This document shows positions 10,872 to 25,700 of a stretch of DNA of 64,000 bases, piece after piece. The position numbers and the translations under genes were made by a program. The stretch's first letter is position 1. Each line of letters opens with the position of its first letter. Under the pieces are notes generated by a model. That model was not told where the DNA came from and made no database searches. It saw nothing but the letters and a program-made list of their open reading frames with translations. Source of the stretch: Stictocephala bisonia (Eukaryota; Arthropoda; Insecta; Hemiptera; Membracidae); contig JAQJVL010000155.1 in NCBI GenBank assembly GCA_035578905.1, positions 1,591,501 through 1,655,500 on the forward strand, read 5' to 3'.

Positions 10872-13800
10872 ATTAAATGTGTCGGCATGCTTTGATAGCA
10901 TCTATATAAACAAGTATGTAAAATTAAAACGGAAAAGTTTCAATTTCCGTAGCATAAATACGATAATTAACTATACATTATCAAACGTTTACATTGAATA
11001 TAATCTAAGATCGGCAACAATGACTTGATTAATGTCATAAAAACAGCACAACTCATTAATATTTGTTGAATATGTTTCTATTTAATACGGCTTTGTTAAA
11101 TACATTTTATGAATGTATTACAGTATTTTTAAATTTGCCTCATTTATTAAAGAGAACTGAACAATTTAGATGTTTTCTTGGATCAGATCTTAATTTCATC
11201 CGCGGACAATTTGTTTTATTACATATAACCATTATTTTAATTTCTTTTACTTAAAACATTTTAATCAGGGGGAAATATTCAAAATACACTAGCTCTAGCA
11301 AGTAGTGTAGAATTTTTACTAACTAAAACCACTGACACTCCGCCCTAGATTTGCAGAGGGTTAGGCACAGCCTCACCCCCCGAGGGAGAGAGAGGCCAGC
11401 TTTGGGTAAAAGCGACGGTCATTAGTATTAACCAGGAACTTGGCTAGACCCAGTAGACTGCCCTGTGGCATGTTCTGAGCCTTTATTGTTCTCAGACATT
11501 ACAGAATACCATCAATAAATGTCCTGAACGTTGTTTGGCATTTGACGGCCTCACTTGGAACGCGAGTAATGTGACGTCACTGTTCCCGGAAATACGACCA
11601 GAAACGACATTTAGACCTTCAATCCTGAACTATTAACAAATAAGCTGTTTTTCTGAATGATATTTTTTTCGCATTTCATGCCCTCAATTATGATTTTTAC
11701 CCCAGCAAATCTGTTAAATGTGTTTTTGCCTTTTGGAAGAAACACTCTCAACATGACTTTTGGAAGGAATGTCCTGGTTTTTCTTTGCTTCATTTGTGAT
11801 TCCACATTCATCAGTAATATAATGAATTGAAAAGCAACAAATGGTTTATTTTCTGGACATTTTTCATAATAAATTTACTTTGATCTTCTGTGAGGACTAC
11901 AATCAGCTTCAATTTTGTCTTGACCTTATCGACGTGTAGTGTACTAAAAGCAGCATTATGAGTTAGGAATAATACTTACATTAATTTGCTAAGTACTAAA
12001 GGCCTTACTATAGCTTCATTATAGACGTAAAGAGCATTCATGGCTTTCTCACTCAATCTTTAACAAACACGAATAATGTTGGAAGACTAATCCACTCTTT
12101 TTGTATAAATAATATTCATGGATCTCTTATTACCCGTTGTTGGAAGAACAACACCACTACTGACAACTCTCGTACCCATTCTATTGACATGAAGACTACT
12201 GAGCTCTTCCATCTACTTGCTGGTTATAAAAGACCACTGATGATCATACACTTCCCCTTTAACGTCTACTACTGACAGCACTCCTATCCTTGTTCTTAAT
12301 GGAAGGTTTGTCAGTTGTCGTCATCATCATTCATCTCACCTATGGCACCAAGGCAGGATGGGCACCATGCACTAACTCATTGAGTATTAGGCATCCACAG
12401 CATTCACATATTTTTTAAAAACTTGAAGCTATTGGTGTTCTGTGATCCACATATTCTTTTCTAGACACCTAAACCATGCACTTAACTAAAAAACTCAATG
12501 AGATTTGAGATTTTCTGAATATCTGTTACCTATGTTAGATTATGGCTACTTCTGCTTCTGGTGGCTCTCAACTGGAGCCTAATTTTTCCAATATTTTCAT
12601 AAAATGATTGGTAAGTATTTCTTATGTATGCAGATGAAATCAAACCATTTAAAGACTCAGATTAGTGGAGGATTATAGAGTTCTCCATAGGAGTTTCCAT
12701 GCTATGAAATATTTGTGCCATACCAATTGTATAAAGCTAATTGTACAAACATGTTTTTGTGTGTTCTTTTAACGTAAGAAGAACCCTGTTTATTAAATTT
12801 ATAATTTCAATCTTGTATACAATTGCAATGTTGTGTAAACATTTCAGTGAATCCATTTGCCACTTTTCGAGTGTTGTACATACAAACATACAAAATGTGT
12901 TGTGTATCAAACATACAAACATGTTTGATTTGATATATACGTAATATGTATTTGTAGATTTATTCCTCTGAAAGCTGAGTGAACCACTTACATTGCTGGA
13001 GCTCTCAGTGATGTGCTGCTCTAGCTCTCACCAACACCAACCATCCAATTATTGGAACTCGACTAACTGAAGTACCAACCTGACAAACTATTACTCATTT
13101 GGAACACTTTCATAATTGTAAATTTGTTAGAGATTTCCAAAGGTTAAAGTATTTTTAAAACTAACAAAACATTTTGACAAGTATGTAACTTCTCTTTGTT
13201 CAGGTGTGACTTACTACCTTATTCTACATATTAAAACACTTTTTTAAATTATATCTAACTAAACTATATCAATGCTTATAGATAAAAACATAATCATGTA
13301 ATTTCTAAAAGTTTTTCTACATGGATATGAGTTAGTTTAGAAGTAAAAAATATGTTTTTTTTCTAGGGCTACGGTATAAGTTTTACCCAAAGAGGACATG
13401 AGTTTCATATCTGTTGAAACGTTGTGTCAGTTTTAAAAACACTTTTAGCTCTGGACATCTCCAACAAATTTACCAATATAAACAATACAACGCCAATAAA
13501 TAACATTCAAATGAAAGTGGAAGACTCTGAGAAGAAGGCTTTGAATGTTTTGAAGAATGAGGAGTTAAAATCTCTCCAAGAAATTACAAATTTATGTAAA
13601 TGATAAATGAGTTCAATGAAACCCTGGGAACCTTGTTTATGATATCACAAAAGACTGTTGGGAATAATCTTGAAAGGTAATTAGCAGTGAAATTACATAT
13701 TTATCCCAATACAAACTTTCTCACAGAGATTATCAAACAGAGCTGAGAGAAATAAAGAAGATTTAGTGTCAGCTGCCACAATAAACTGGACGGAAAGATA

Positions 13801-16535
13801 CATGACTCTTGTCACAAAACTTATTAGAGGCAAAGGAATGTGCTACGGTACTGATCTAGTAGTTAGAAAGAAATTGGGTCTTGTGCCACTGGGATCATAG
13901 ATTGTCACAGATTGGTAATAGATATTTATACCCAAAACTTCAGAATTTAAAATTCTACATGTTATTTTTGGAGGAAATTAATGTTCAAAATACAATTACT
14001 ACTGATCATTGACAAAGAACATTCGTTTCAGTGGCAAAGTTCAGGAAGTTTGATGGGCTATTTGGTGTTATATGTATATCACACATTTTAGGGTATTTAC
14101 CAGTACATTAAAATCCTCTGCAGTGTTACCATTTAATAACTCATTCTTATCTTTAATTAATTTGCAATAATAGCTATAATTTTGAAAATTTTAGTTAGGG
14201 ATTAAAATTACCTCTTAGGGCTCACAACGATATTGAGCAAAGAATAGTATAAATCAAAGAGAAATAAAATAAATGGTTCCAAAGAACTAGCACAAACTTT
14301 CCTACATATTAAACACTATAAAATCAAAACTTTGAAAATTACCAGTTTGATTTCCAAATAAGTTTTTTCCATAACTCAAAAACTAGTCAAGTTAGAGACA
14401 TGCATTATTTACTAAAATATTTTAAATTGTAATAATCAAAATCGCTAAAGCCGTTTTTGAGAAAATTAAATTTTTTTTGTTTATTACCCATAAAAATAAA
14501 AAAAATAATAACATTTCAAAAAAGTTAAAAAAAACAATCTGGAGATATTGGATGAATACACCTATATACCAAATTTCATAAAACCCGATCTATCCGTTTG
14601 GTCTCCAGTGAAGTGCACATACACATATATGGACATCAAACATTTTTTTGTAAAAACCACTTTTTTTTGCTCAGAGGACCTTAAAACGGATTTTTAGACT
14701 AAATTGTAAAAAAAATGTTTGGACGATCACAATAATTTCTCCATCCTAACGCATATGGGAGAAAGTAAAAGTGACAAAAACAATAATTTATACATATAAC
14801 CTTAATACATCAATTTGTAATGTATATATTGAGGCGTATAGCTAAGTATGTAACTTTTATTTGTTTACAGTTGTACTAACCATATTCTAAAACTATGACT
14901 GTCCAACCGAGTAGGCTAAAAAGTACTATACTAATTTAACCATGTACTCTTCATCTCAGCGTAATCCAACCTGACAAGGTCACGGGCACAGCTATACACG
15001 CTTTCATCAATTTAAAATTTTCAAATATAGAATTCCCACCCGGCCACCCATACATGTACAATGTTATTGACCTACTTACCCACCCATAGACATACTTTAC
15101 TTTTACCTGTAGAGTAGTAATTTATTTAAAATTTAATTGACGAAATACTATTATTTTGATTTATAGTAAATATTTAACTTACAGAGGAAACGAGACAGAG
15201 GGCAATTCACTCAAAATTAAAACTGGATGCCACCAACTTTGTCTGAAAGATATTGGATGACAAATTCAGGTTGAAAATAATTGTTCTCTTGAAGGTAAAT
15301 TATAGTGTTGTAACATATTATGAACAACTATTTCCTCTGGTATTTTTTGTAAAAGTAATTCATTCCTTTTGTGGAAAAACAATTATAAGTATTGTTGGAT
15401 GGAAATTACTGTCAAAATAGTTGTTGAATTTGCATATATTTTTCTGCTAAGATTGATTTTTATACAAATTTTCAATTTAGTAGATGGTTCAATATAACTG
15501 ACATGTTTACTGATCATATTATATCTTCCATGGCATTTGAATTATTAATTTCAAATTTTTATTTCTTAAAGTGATTGTTTTGCGCATGTATGTTTGGATA
15601 ATATATTTCGTGCAGTTTGAATCAAAATTGTAAATAGTCTGTAGATGTATTTAAAATGTATTGTCCTGCGAATCTCTTTAGACTACATTTTAACTGCCCT
15701 CCCCCTCCCACCCTAACCTGTATAGTGCCATTTACCCAGCCTACTGGCCTTGTCAAATTATATGCTAATATGAATCATTAATGTGTGGATGGGAAAATGC
15801 AGTTTCCTGTTACAAAATAAGGTCAATTTTTCTAAAATATTAATTATTTCTCTCACATGTAATATTTAACCACCCTTCCGTCAGTTCCATCCTTACCCAT
15901 TAACTGGTATTTACGTGTATGGGTGGGTCCACTACAAGGTAAAACTCATTTTCCACCATTACCCACTCTCTTGCTCTTACTTGTACCAACACTCTACGTC
16001 AAGAAAGGTACTACTTGTGAGTATAATGTGGTTTAGCATTTAGATCAGCTGTTCTTTGTCGAGGGGCACGATCTCTTTCCCCCTCGATAAGTATTTCAAT
16101 AAGTTAAATCTTGATCTGTAAATATTCAAATGATCAAGATTTCTATAATTTATTTTTTTTTAATTAAAATATTTCTGATTGCATTTAATATTTTTTTAAA
16201 ATCAAAAACTCATCTTATTACATTATTTATAATTTATGACATAAAAGCGTTGTAAAAATATAGCCTAGCCATTCGAGAAATTATATTTCTTTATTATTTC
16301 CTATAATACTGTGTTGTAAAATTGATGCTCATAATTTTTCATGTAATTATAAAAACTATGCAGTAACAAAACAAGTAAATAATCAGTTGTGACGTTCATT
16401 AAGGTTACCAAGAGGATATTCAAAGGTAGTAAACATTTTGAACACAATTATTTATTTTTCTTATTACGAACACAATATATTAAAATTTACTTACGACATG
16501 ACAAAAATAGCAATAGATTTATATTAAGTACATGA
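10872..16535. other. Intergenic: Pde8 3' side to Cks 5' side
   Basis: No exon was recognised in about 5.7 kb. Notable items are a GC-richer block at 11335-11600 containing a perfect CRE octamer TGACGTCA (11572-11579), and isolated single units of the 36-bp minisatellite near 15035-15100 and 15900-15930. The remainder is AT-rich with several poly(A)/poly(T) runs. Confidence 0.55.
11572..11579. promoter_or_regulatory. CRE-like octamer TGACGTCA
   Basis: A perfect palindromic CREB/ATF site lies in the GC-richer block about 1.2 kb upstream of the Cks ATG. The match is exact but its function is inferred only from sequence, and one octamer in 64 kb is expected about once by chance. Confidence 0.25.
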
Positions 16536-16541
16536 TTTATT
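16536..16541 (-). terminator. Candidate Pde8 poly(A) signal AATAAA
   Basis: An AATAAA on the minus strand lies 43 nt past the stop. A second AATAAA lies at 16451-16456, so the 3' UTR could be very short or about 130 nt. Confidence 0.45.
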
Positions 16542-16583
16542 TAAAAAAGTTAGTCTATGAATACACATGTCATAAAATAGTCA

Positions 16584-16750
16584 TTAGAAAGTTTTTTCAG
16601 GTATATTAGGGAGATTGGGGTTAGGACTGGAGCTGCTCGGTTGTTTGAGAGAAATATCGCCCAAGCTTGTTACACCTTTTTCCTCAAGGTCCTTCCAGTA
16701 TTGGTAGTTACTTCTGAGGTGGTACAGCATTTCTGGCATGTCGATGAATG
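16584..16750 (-). CDS. Pde8: Pde8 last exon and stop
   Basis: After TTCTTACAG it encodes [19 protein letters not shown], then a Ser/Pro-rich tail ([12 protein letters not shown]) and TAA at 16586-16584. The tail is longer than the end of human PDE8A, with no recognised motif. Confidence 0.94.
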
Positions 16751-19700
16751 CTGTAAGAAGACATATGATTACAAAATAACTATACAGATGTAGCTATATT
16801 AACGGTTACCAGTTTTTTAGAGGTGTATATATATGTAATTTTAAGGTCATAATTAAAATCAATAATTACCGCTTGATATGATGAAAAATCTGATAGATAG
16901 ATTATATATATACTCTACAATATACATCAGAACTCAGAAATACGAAACTAGTCGGGCTAAAAAAGACCAAATTACTCATTGCATAATCTACAAAATTCGG
17001 TTACCCATAACACACAGTTTTGATTTTTTTCTACTGTTATTACATTAAAAAAAGCTTTGCCCCAAAACCCTAAGATATGCCTCATCATTGAGATACATAA
17101 CTTAGAGTTTTTGCTTATAAAAACAGAAGACTAACGAAAAATAGCAGTTATTGTCAACATCACATCCAGAAATAGTCAAAGCAGCTAAGTTTTTATAAAA
17201 TATGTAAATACACACCTATTGTTGTTTAGTAATATACATGAATCATAATTGAAGAAAATAGGGATGGGGTGCTGTTAATGATAATCGATTAAAATTTATT
17301 TTGCAATTTTTAGTCTGTGTTAGTGAACTCTTTTAGTCTTTGGTACTCCTAGCGATAGTTGTGCAAAATATAGAGCTAAATTCCTTGGAGCACTCAACTG
17401 GGTGCTTGGGTGAACACTCTTAAATGTTTATTTTCCTCCAATTCCAGTGCCTTTGTATAACTTTTATATAGTGGTAGTTCATTTAGTAAAAATAAACAGT
17501 TCATACAGTATTAGCAAGGACTTACTTAATATAAAAATGAAACATCACCATCATTTATAATACTTACCGTCCCATGCTTCAAACATGTCATTTATGATGA
17601 AGTCAACAAATCCCATCTGAGACTTGGGGATGGAGCAGGTCGTTCTGTCAAACATGGGCATCACAACAGGTAGGTGGTTTGCCTTTTCTTCATCAGTCTA
17701 AAATATGAAGTTTTAAGGTATAAAGTAACGCAAGTATTCATTCAGATTGAAAAAGTGCTAAAGTTTTTATTCATTACTAAGAATATGAGGGGAACGATTA
17801 TGATGATGTAGATGAACAAGTGAAGTGTAGTCATTGTTACTAATAATGTAGAATGTTGCTTAGAAAGAGCTATATATTAATAGTTGGCACTAGTAGCCCA
17901 GCTACTTGGGGACAAAGTGTTTAGAAGATAGTTAGGCGATAGGTTCAATGCTCAGTCCTCTTATATACTGAAATTACATCCTCTCAATACTCGCCATCAA
18001 TGTGGACACTACTAGAGAAGTCTGGAGTGTCCGTGTTAATGACAACTGATAGTCATAATTCAGATGTTGTGTAAGGAAGAGAACTGAGTGGTAGGCTTGT
18101 TAATTAGCTGAACATAAGACCAACACTAAGTGGTTCCGATTCAACGTAAACCTGTAGGTCTCTTAGTTTCTCTGGCTACTGATTATTAGTAGATTGATCT
18201 TTCTGAGAACGGTCAACCTTGGTTAATAACAATTAATACACTCGTTTTATTTTTTTTTATATAATTGGTAGGCCAAAAGGCTTATTGTGCGCCCTCCTTT
18301 ACAGGGCTTCAAACCTAATCCAATCCAAGGTCCCTAGAGAACCTTGAAATTGCCTTGATGAGGTTTTCCTGCTACACCTTGACCACTTTCAGATACGCCA
18401 CTCAAGAGAATGGGGGTTGGAAACCCCATCTTGTTCATATGTGCCCTAAATGTTCAGTGTACAGTTATAAAAGCAACCACTCCCGCCGACTACACTTGTT
18501 AATTTACACTCATTCGCCCATATCCCTATGATCGACGTCTTATTAATGAATGATAAATAAAAGTGCAACCAAGGGACTTACAGTTTTCTGTGAAATCCGA
18601 ACTATTGGGTCTGATTTTCAGCTTTTTGACAAGCTTTATACTCAGTTCTCTTCCCTACACAACATCCGAACCTTGAATACCACCAAACATGGACACCGCA
18701 GACTGCTCTGGTTGAGTATACTCTAATGGCAACCATTGAGCAGGAGCTATTTTAATACTAAGAGGATTGAGCACATAGTCTATCTTCTACAATCTCCACA
18801 ACAAGCTGTTTCCACTTGTATGGAGCTGGGTTAGAGCACTGTGCAACTAGTGCTGACTGTTGGTTGGTTGCTTAAAAAAACAGTGCTCTAGTCTTTTAGC
18901 TATGACTACTCTTATTAAATCTAATCTTAGCTCATTATCCTCCACAACATTTCAAACAAACAATGACATTTCAATTTTATTGGTTATTTAAATTGCCATT
19001 GGTTATTATAATATATATATATATTATTTGCAAAAAAAAAAAAAAAAAAAATAAGATGAAATAATAAATAGTTAATGTAAATTGCTTATTAGGAAACTAC
19101 CTATTGACTTGTGCTAAATCATTGATGCTTAGTTCAAATGTTGTTTGACTACCAATAAAGAAATTAGGACTGTAACGCTAGACAAATTATAAACAGTACT
19201 ACTAGTAAATATATTCCATATCAGAGTAAGTTTAGCAAGAACCTAGACAGATTAGTGTAAATAAATAAATAAATCTATTGTCACAACACGTTTCCATAAT
19301 AATAGCATAGCTATGAAACAGATGATACTGTCAATATAGTACTATTTTACATATATCTACATAACAATCCCATACGGCCAAACCAAGAATTGAATCATCC
19401 TGTTAATGACTAAAAACTAATATAAAAAACCCAATTTAATATAAAAAAATAAAACAAGAGAAAAATAACACACAGCAATACAATCAAAAAACATCATCCA
19501 AAAAATTATTTTTTTAGTATGCTTTATGTAGTAAAAAAGCTTTATGTCTGTGGGTTATGAGGAGATTTGTTGTAGGATAATACCAGTTTTAATAATCAAC
19601 TAACCAGAAAGTCATTATCCCGGCTATTCAGTTATTTTATTCAACTAGATAACTAAATAATTTTGAACTACAATTACGGTTGGACAGATTGTGATATAGA

Positions 19701-22700
19701 CGTGTCTTATATACTAAACGAGAATTGAGTTTTTTAGTGACTGAAGAAGGGGCCAGTGGCCCCGAAATATTTCATTAACTAGTTCTTTCTATGTGATCTA
19801 AATGTGTTCATATCTACAGAGTACCAGTTTACCAATTCACCAGGTCTGCTGCTTTCCTCTCCTTTCATTACTACTGAAATCCTAGGCCTGGTGCTCAAAA
19901 TGAATCATCCAGGAAATTGGCCTTCCCTAATTAATAATTCTTTAGCTATCCCTAGTTATTTATGTCTTTTGGTTGACTTAAGTTTCCAAAGTCCAATACT
20001 CTGACCTTTAGTTTTGTAGGACCTCTGGCTCACATTTTTTTCATTGTTACCTGAGTAAAGTACTCTTCTGCAATCCTTCTCGCCCACTCCACGCACATCT
20101 TAAGAGGCCGTGTTGGGTTGGATACATCGGCGCACTTAATCATCATTCGCCTCACCAGGTTGATCTCGTCTGCTGTCGACGTGAGAGCTAAGTCTCCTCC
20201 ACATTCGCTAGCTGGGCTCTGAAATAAAAATACAATTTTCTTTATATTTAGTATACTGGAATTAAATTTTGAAAATTAGACATGAAAACGGTAATTAATA
20301 TCCAGTAGTAGGATGTGAAGAGATTTTGAAGGTAATTGTATGAAATTAAAATAATTAGAAACAGTTGTTTTTGTAAATAACATTAACAGAGTTAAGTCAA
20401 ATCAAATAAAATTTAATCTTCAAATGTATATACAAAAAGAAATAATTACAGTGCAATTATATATAGAAACAATAAATTCATAACTTAAAAAACAAATTTA
20501 ACATTGGAGAATAAAATAATGCCCACATAGATAAAAATCTGTGTGTGGGCATGAGTCATCATTTTTAAAGATTATTTTATCTTTTAGAATAATAATTATT
20601 TTAAATTAGAATAATCTAAATTTTATAAAATTGTCAATATATACAAGCAAGGATATGTTACAATTTAAATAATTGGATATACCAGAAATGTTATCATAAT
20701 TGTGAATTTGTTAAATAGAATAATAGGAATCTAATAGAAAAAAATCTACGGTTACAATGTAAAAAATAGAAAAGTCATATTAGATACTTTGATACCATCT
20801 CCTACCCTTTTTGACTTTGTTAGAAGACCTAGTTTAAATCGTAAAAATCTATACTAGGGGAATAACAATTGAAAAACCATAAATGCATTAGTATTTATGG
20901 TGAGGTTGTAACTTTAGACCAGAATAAGCAAAATAAAGATAATTTACAAATATTCTCATGAAAGCCTCCCTGTGTATTGTTCAGAATTTAGGATTGTAGG
21001 ATGAAAAATAAAACTTGAAATGGTAGGGGCCATGGTAAGACTAAATGGGGAAAAACCACAATTTTAACAAAGTTTAACATTTAACACATATACTCATGCA
21101 ATAGTACAAGTGATGATGAGAAAAATTTATATTAAAAATATACTTAATCCTGCCAATAGAAGCACGTTTGATCAAAATAATTGCATATTTTTATTTAAAA
21201 AAATTAAGTTTTTTTTCATGATTCTGATTTTTACTTCTCTCATAGACAAGAGTAGATTTTATAAAATAACTAAGGAACACCCCTGCACGGTTTGCCTGGC
21301 AACCCTGTCAGTCACTATGCTGCGCCACGTAGTGCTGGATAGTAGTAAGTTTACTCGCTGTGCTTGTGACGACCGGCATTTTACCTCTGTCTGTAACTAT
21401 GTTAACATTGGTATGACAGCTAACTTATAGGACTATGGAAAGGAACAGAAATTATTTAGTTTTGTTTATTACCTGTTTGTTTTAAATTTAGTGATGATTT
21501 ATAGTTTACGTTGTTCTTTTGATATATAGTGTGTCCCAAAAGTCCCGGAATGGTTGAACATTGTTTGGACCGTTACTGATAAAGGTACAAAACTTTGCAA
21601 AGTGCTGCTGGACATAAAAAGCTATTTTACCATGTATTCAGTGATCCGCTACCTTCGTAGGGAACGGCTCACTAGAAGGCAAAAGAAAATCTTAAATGTA
21701 AGCATAGGTCGATATGATACCCTTTTAAAGTATCTAATCTTGTACTTAACACTAGTACATAAACATAAGATCAGTATTGCAAATTTCTTCTAGGGCCGCC
21801 ATTTTGCTTAGGATTAACTTTTTGAGGTCTAATTTGCGGCATGATATTCTACTAGTTAAGACCTTTAAAATGGTATAAAAATCAACCTATGGTTACGTTT
21901 AAGATTTTCTTCCGACTAATAGTAGGCCTCCCTACGAAGGTAGTGGACCACTGAATACATGGTATTCAGCATTATGTCCAGCTTTTTATGTCCAGCAGCA
22001 ATGTGCAAAGTTTTGTACCTTCATCTGTAACGGTCTAAACGATATTCAACCGATCTGACACTTTTGGGACATACTGTATAATCTCTATATACTCCATATA
22101 GACAGTAAACATTATTGACTTATTACTTGTCATTTCAAATGAAGTAATGTTGCGCATTACTGAGACATACAATCTTATATTTGCTTAAGCAGTCAGAAAT
22201 TTGTTCAATAATTTTTTAATATTGTTATTTTTCTTTAGATTTCACACTTTTATGTTTAAAAAACCTCTTGTTAAATTGTGCTGTTCTAAAAGTTTGTATT
22301 CATATGGTGAATAGTAACAAAGATTCCTATTATCATTTATAAGGATACCTATTATCTATTTTAATTTAGCTCTTTGAGAAAATAATATTTTTATATCCTC
22401 TCTTATATCCAAAGCCTTACATTTATGAGAAATTGTGATCAGTCAGTCAATGGTATTTGGCTTTTATATTTCTATAGATAATGATCCATAACTTACCATA
22501 AGGGTCCGTAACAAGGAAGAGAGAAAAATGATTATTGTTTTTGGGATTTTAAGGGTCCGTAACAAGGAAGAGAGAAAAACGATTATTGTTTTTGGGATTT
22601 AAGCCCTAAGAGAGATTATTTTACCTTACAGTAAAAAATATTGTAATAAATTTGGAAAATCAAGCACAAGTAAATTAGACAAAATGAAATATGGTTAAAC

Positions 22701-25700
22701 TAATCAAGGTAGTGGTACATTTTTATTAAAAATACATTAACTTTACTCGCCAGTTGATGTGTCACAGCGACAAAGAACAAAGATAAATGGGGCTTATATT
22801 AAGTATTAACAAATGTTCTAGAAAGCTTTATAAAAAAATCTGTTCGTGTAAGAATAAGGGTAGGACTTCTTTATTTAGGGGAGCTCAAATACCTTCTTGT
22901 AGGATTAAACAAATAAAAATAAATTACTTTCACATAGATATGAAATAATTTGCTTCCAAAATCTAATCAGCATGTATTTCTAAATAGGATGTCTTAAAAT
23001 CCATCGTCATGTTAATGATCCATCTTAATCATTAAAAATCATCATAAAAAGCATGCCATCATAAGTAAATAGACCAAATCAAATGTGTGTAAAAATATCA
23101 ATTCAGCAATTCAGGCAGCTTCTTGAAGTAAACGGATTAACAGTATAGTAAAATAAAAAGGCTTTTAATAATTTGTAGAATAATGTATTGAAGAACGTGG
23201 ACTCAACAAAATTACAAAATCAATCTTGATCTTTTCAGTGGCTTTTAGATTTCTCCATTACATCTTTCATTACCATCAGCAAAATTATATGAATCACAGC
23301 AATCCTGGTTAATTGTCAATGGATTGTAGTAATTTCCATTACATATGTTATTGTTATTATTATCAATTCTTCAAGTTCCTGAATATCTAACAACTTCAAT
23401 ATATCCTCAATAACTTTGTCTTCCTCTTGTTTAATTTTTAACCCAAACATATTGGAATAGAAGTATCTGGAACAACTTTCAAATAGTGTGTTAATAACAT
23501 AATAATTAACTACAATATAACGATATTTCATAGACTATGCAGTGATAGGTCAGAGCAACTAAGAACTATCTTATTCTGTGACTTAGCCTTGGGACCCGAC
23601 TCACTACTACTGCCCATCAAGTCGGACTTACGTTTCGGATTCTTGTCGGGTCCTCTCCTGCCCACTTGGTTTCTTATGACTTATATACACTTAGCCTAAC
23701 TTAACTAAGCAGAGCCTGGCCCGGTTGGAAATCTCTTAACTTTGTAAACACAATAACTACATGTACAATACCGTAAAGGGCCCTGCTGAGGACTCTGCTG
23801 TGGGTTTGGAGCTATACACACTACAGCTACCTTAGCCTAGGACTGTGAGGAGTTCATTCTCCAGGAACAGGCAGGTCCTCTGCCTCAAATTTGGTCTATG
23901 CCTGGTCATCCCCCTTCCTATCACTTCTGTTTTAACACCTACTGTACTACATCATTATATCTTTTAAGAATAGGTATAAAAATATATTTAAAAAAAGAGG
24001 TTTCCCTGTATATTATTCCAAATCTTTCTGCATGCTCCATGTATTGAATCCTCTTCTTTCACTGACCTCTTATGAATTTTGACTTGTTATGGTATTATTT
24101 TTACTTGTCACATATTTAGAACATTTAGCATGACTTAAAACTGTTTCCATAGCATTTTAAAATTTAATTGTTATGTTAAAATTTCAAATACACATGTCAT
24201 ATTTCTATATGTTAAATCTGCAGAATGACATCAGCTGTATTGATGAACTGATTTGCTGTATTTTGATTGTATGTTAACACTTTAAAGGAGCCATCACCTA
24301 AGTGACGCTATAGGAGCCATCAGGTCTGTAAGACCGGTAGAGTAATTTTTTTTTTTTAACTCTAAAATATTCAAACTTCTTACTCAAATGGATTTGTAAT
24401 GATCAGATAATTGAATAAAACAATCTTTTCAAACATGAAAATTTATTTAAATGCATGTTAACAACTATTAAAAACAAAATATGTGAACTAAGTATTAAAA
24501 TTCATGGGTTTTAAATATATTTACATGTCAATGTCCAATATTGTTATTCTTTGTATGGAGATAATGTTTATATTATATGTAATTGGTTTTAAGATAAGTT
24601 CACTTTTTTAATTACTAATCTAAAAACACTATAATAACATCTAAAATCTAAACAATCTAAAAAACTAAACAAAATAAACTAATCTGAAAACACTTATATT
24701 TAACATTTTAATAAAAAAAGTAAAAGAATTAAAATTCTTCTACAAAATAAAGTCAACAGTTGACAGTGCAATCTTCTCTTTCAGACACATTCAGGCGCGC
24801 AGCCAGTGCAGACTTTACGGCTACATTCCAGACAAATGGCTTGTAGACATCGAATGCATCTGTACTGGGTCTTCCTTTCTCTGGCAGATGGGCATTTACT
24901 GCATGTTTTTCTCTTCTCCATCTTGTCACAAGGGATTCCAGGTTCTCTTGCTGGAGCTTCATCGTCAGGGTATAATATTGTCTTGATCGATGTTTTCACT
25001 GTGCGCCGTAGATTAGGGATTTCTAATCTTCTTCGAAGATGTTGTGTCACCAAATCCATGGCAAGATCCTTCACGAACTGAAATCTGGTTATCATCGGTG
25101 AGCCAGTGTAGGACATATAGAGGATGTAGCTGTTTGTAGATGCAATATTTAACATTCTATAAAAAACTGCGAGCGGCCAACGCCTTGTTCTACGACTAGA
25201 AGAATACACTGCGCATTTCATATCTAATATGTCGACACCACATTTAGTTTTGTTGTAGCAGCAAATTATTTCCGGTTTTTTCTTCTCCTCGTCCATTGTT
25301 TTACTGTGGTGCATTGTCGATATCAATATTACTGCTTTGTTGGGTTTAGGGACAAAGGAGACAAGTGTTTTTTCCCCATTGAACCCAAACAATGCAGAGC
25401 CGACTGGTCTAGTAGGTCCTGGTTGGAACTCGGGAGGGATCTCTCTTTTGTTTCTTTTCAGAGTACCTACATAGGTTAGACCTCTTTGTTTCAGTTGATC
25501 AGTGACCTCAACACTAGAAAACCAGTTATCACCAGTGATATTTTTGTTTGTTCCTATAACAGGCTGGCACAGGCGCAGCACAGACTGAGTAGGGATGAGA
25601 AGTTTTCTTTCTTCAGGCAATAGGCCCACCCCATCACTTTTTTTCCCGGTGTAAATGTACGCATTGTATAAATACGATGTTTTGGCATCAGTGAGGCACA

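Noticed and set aside
21554..21793. 79-codon ORF
   Set aside because: It lies in the inverted arm of a MITE and has no protein resemblance.
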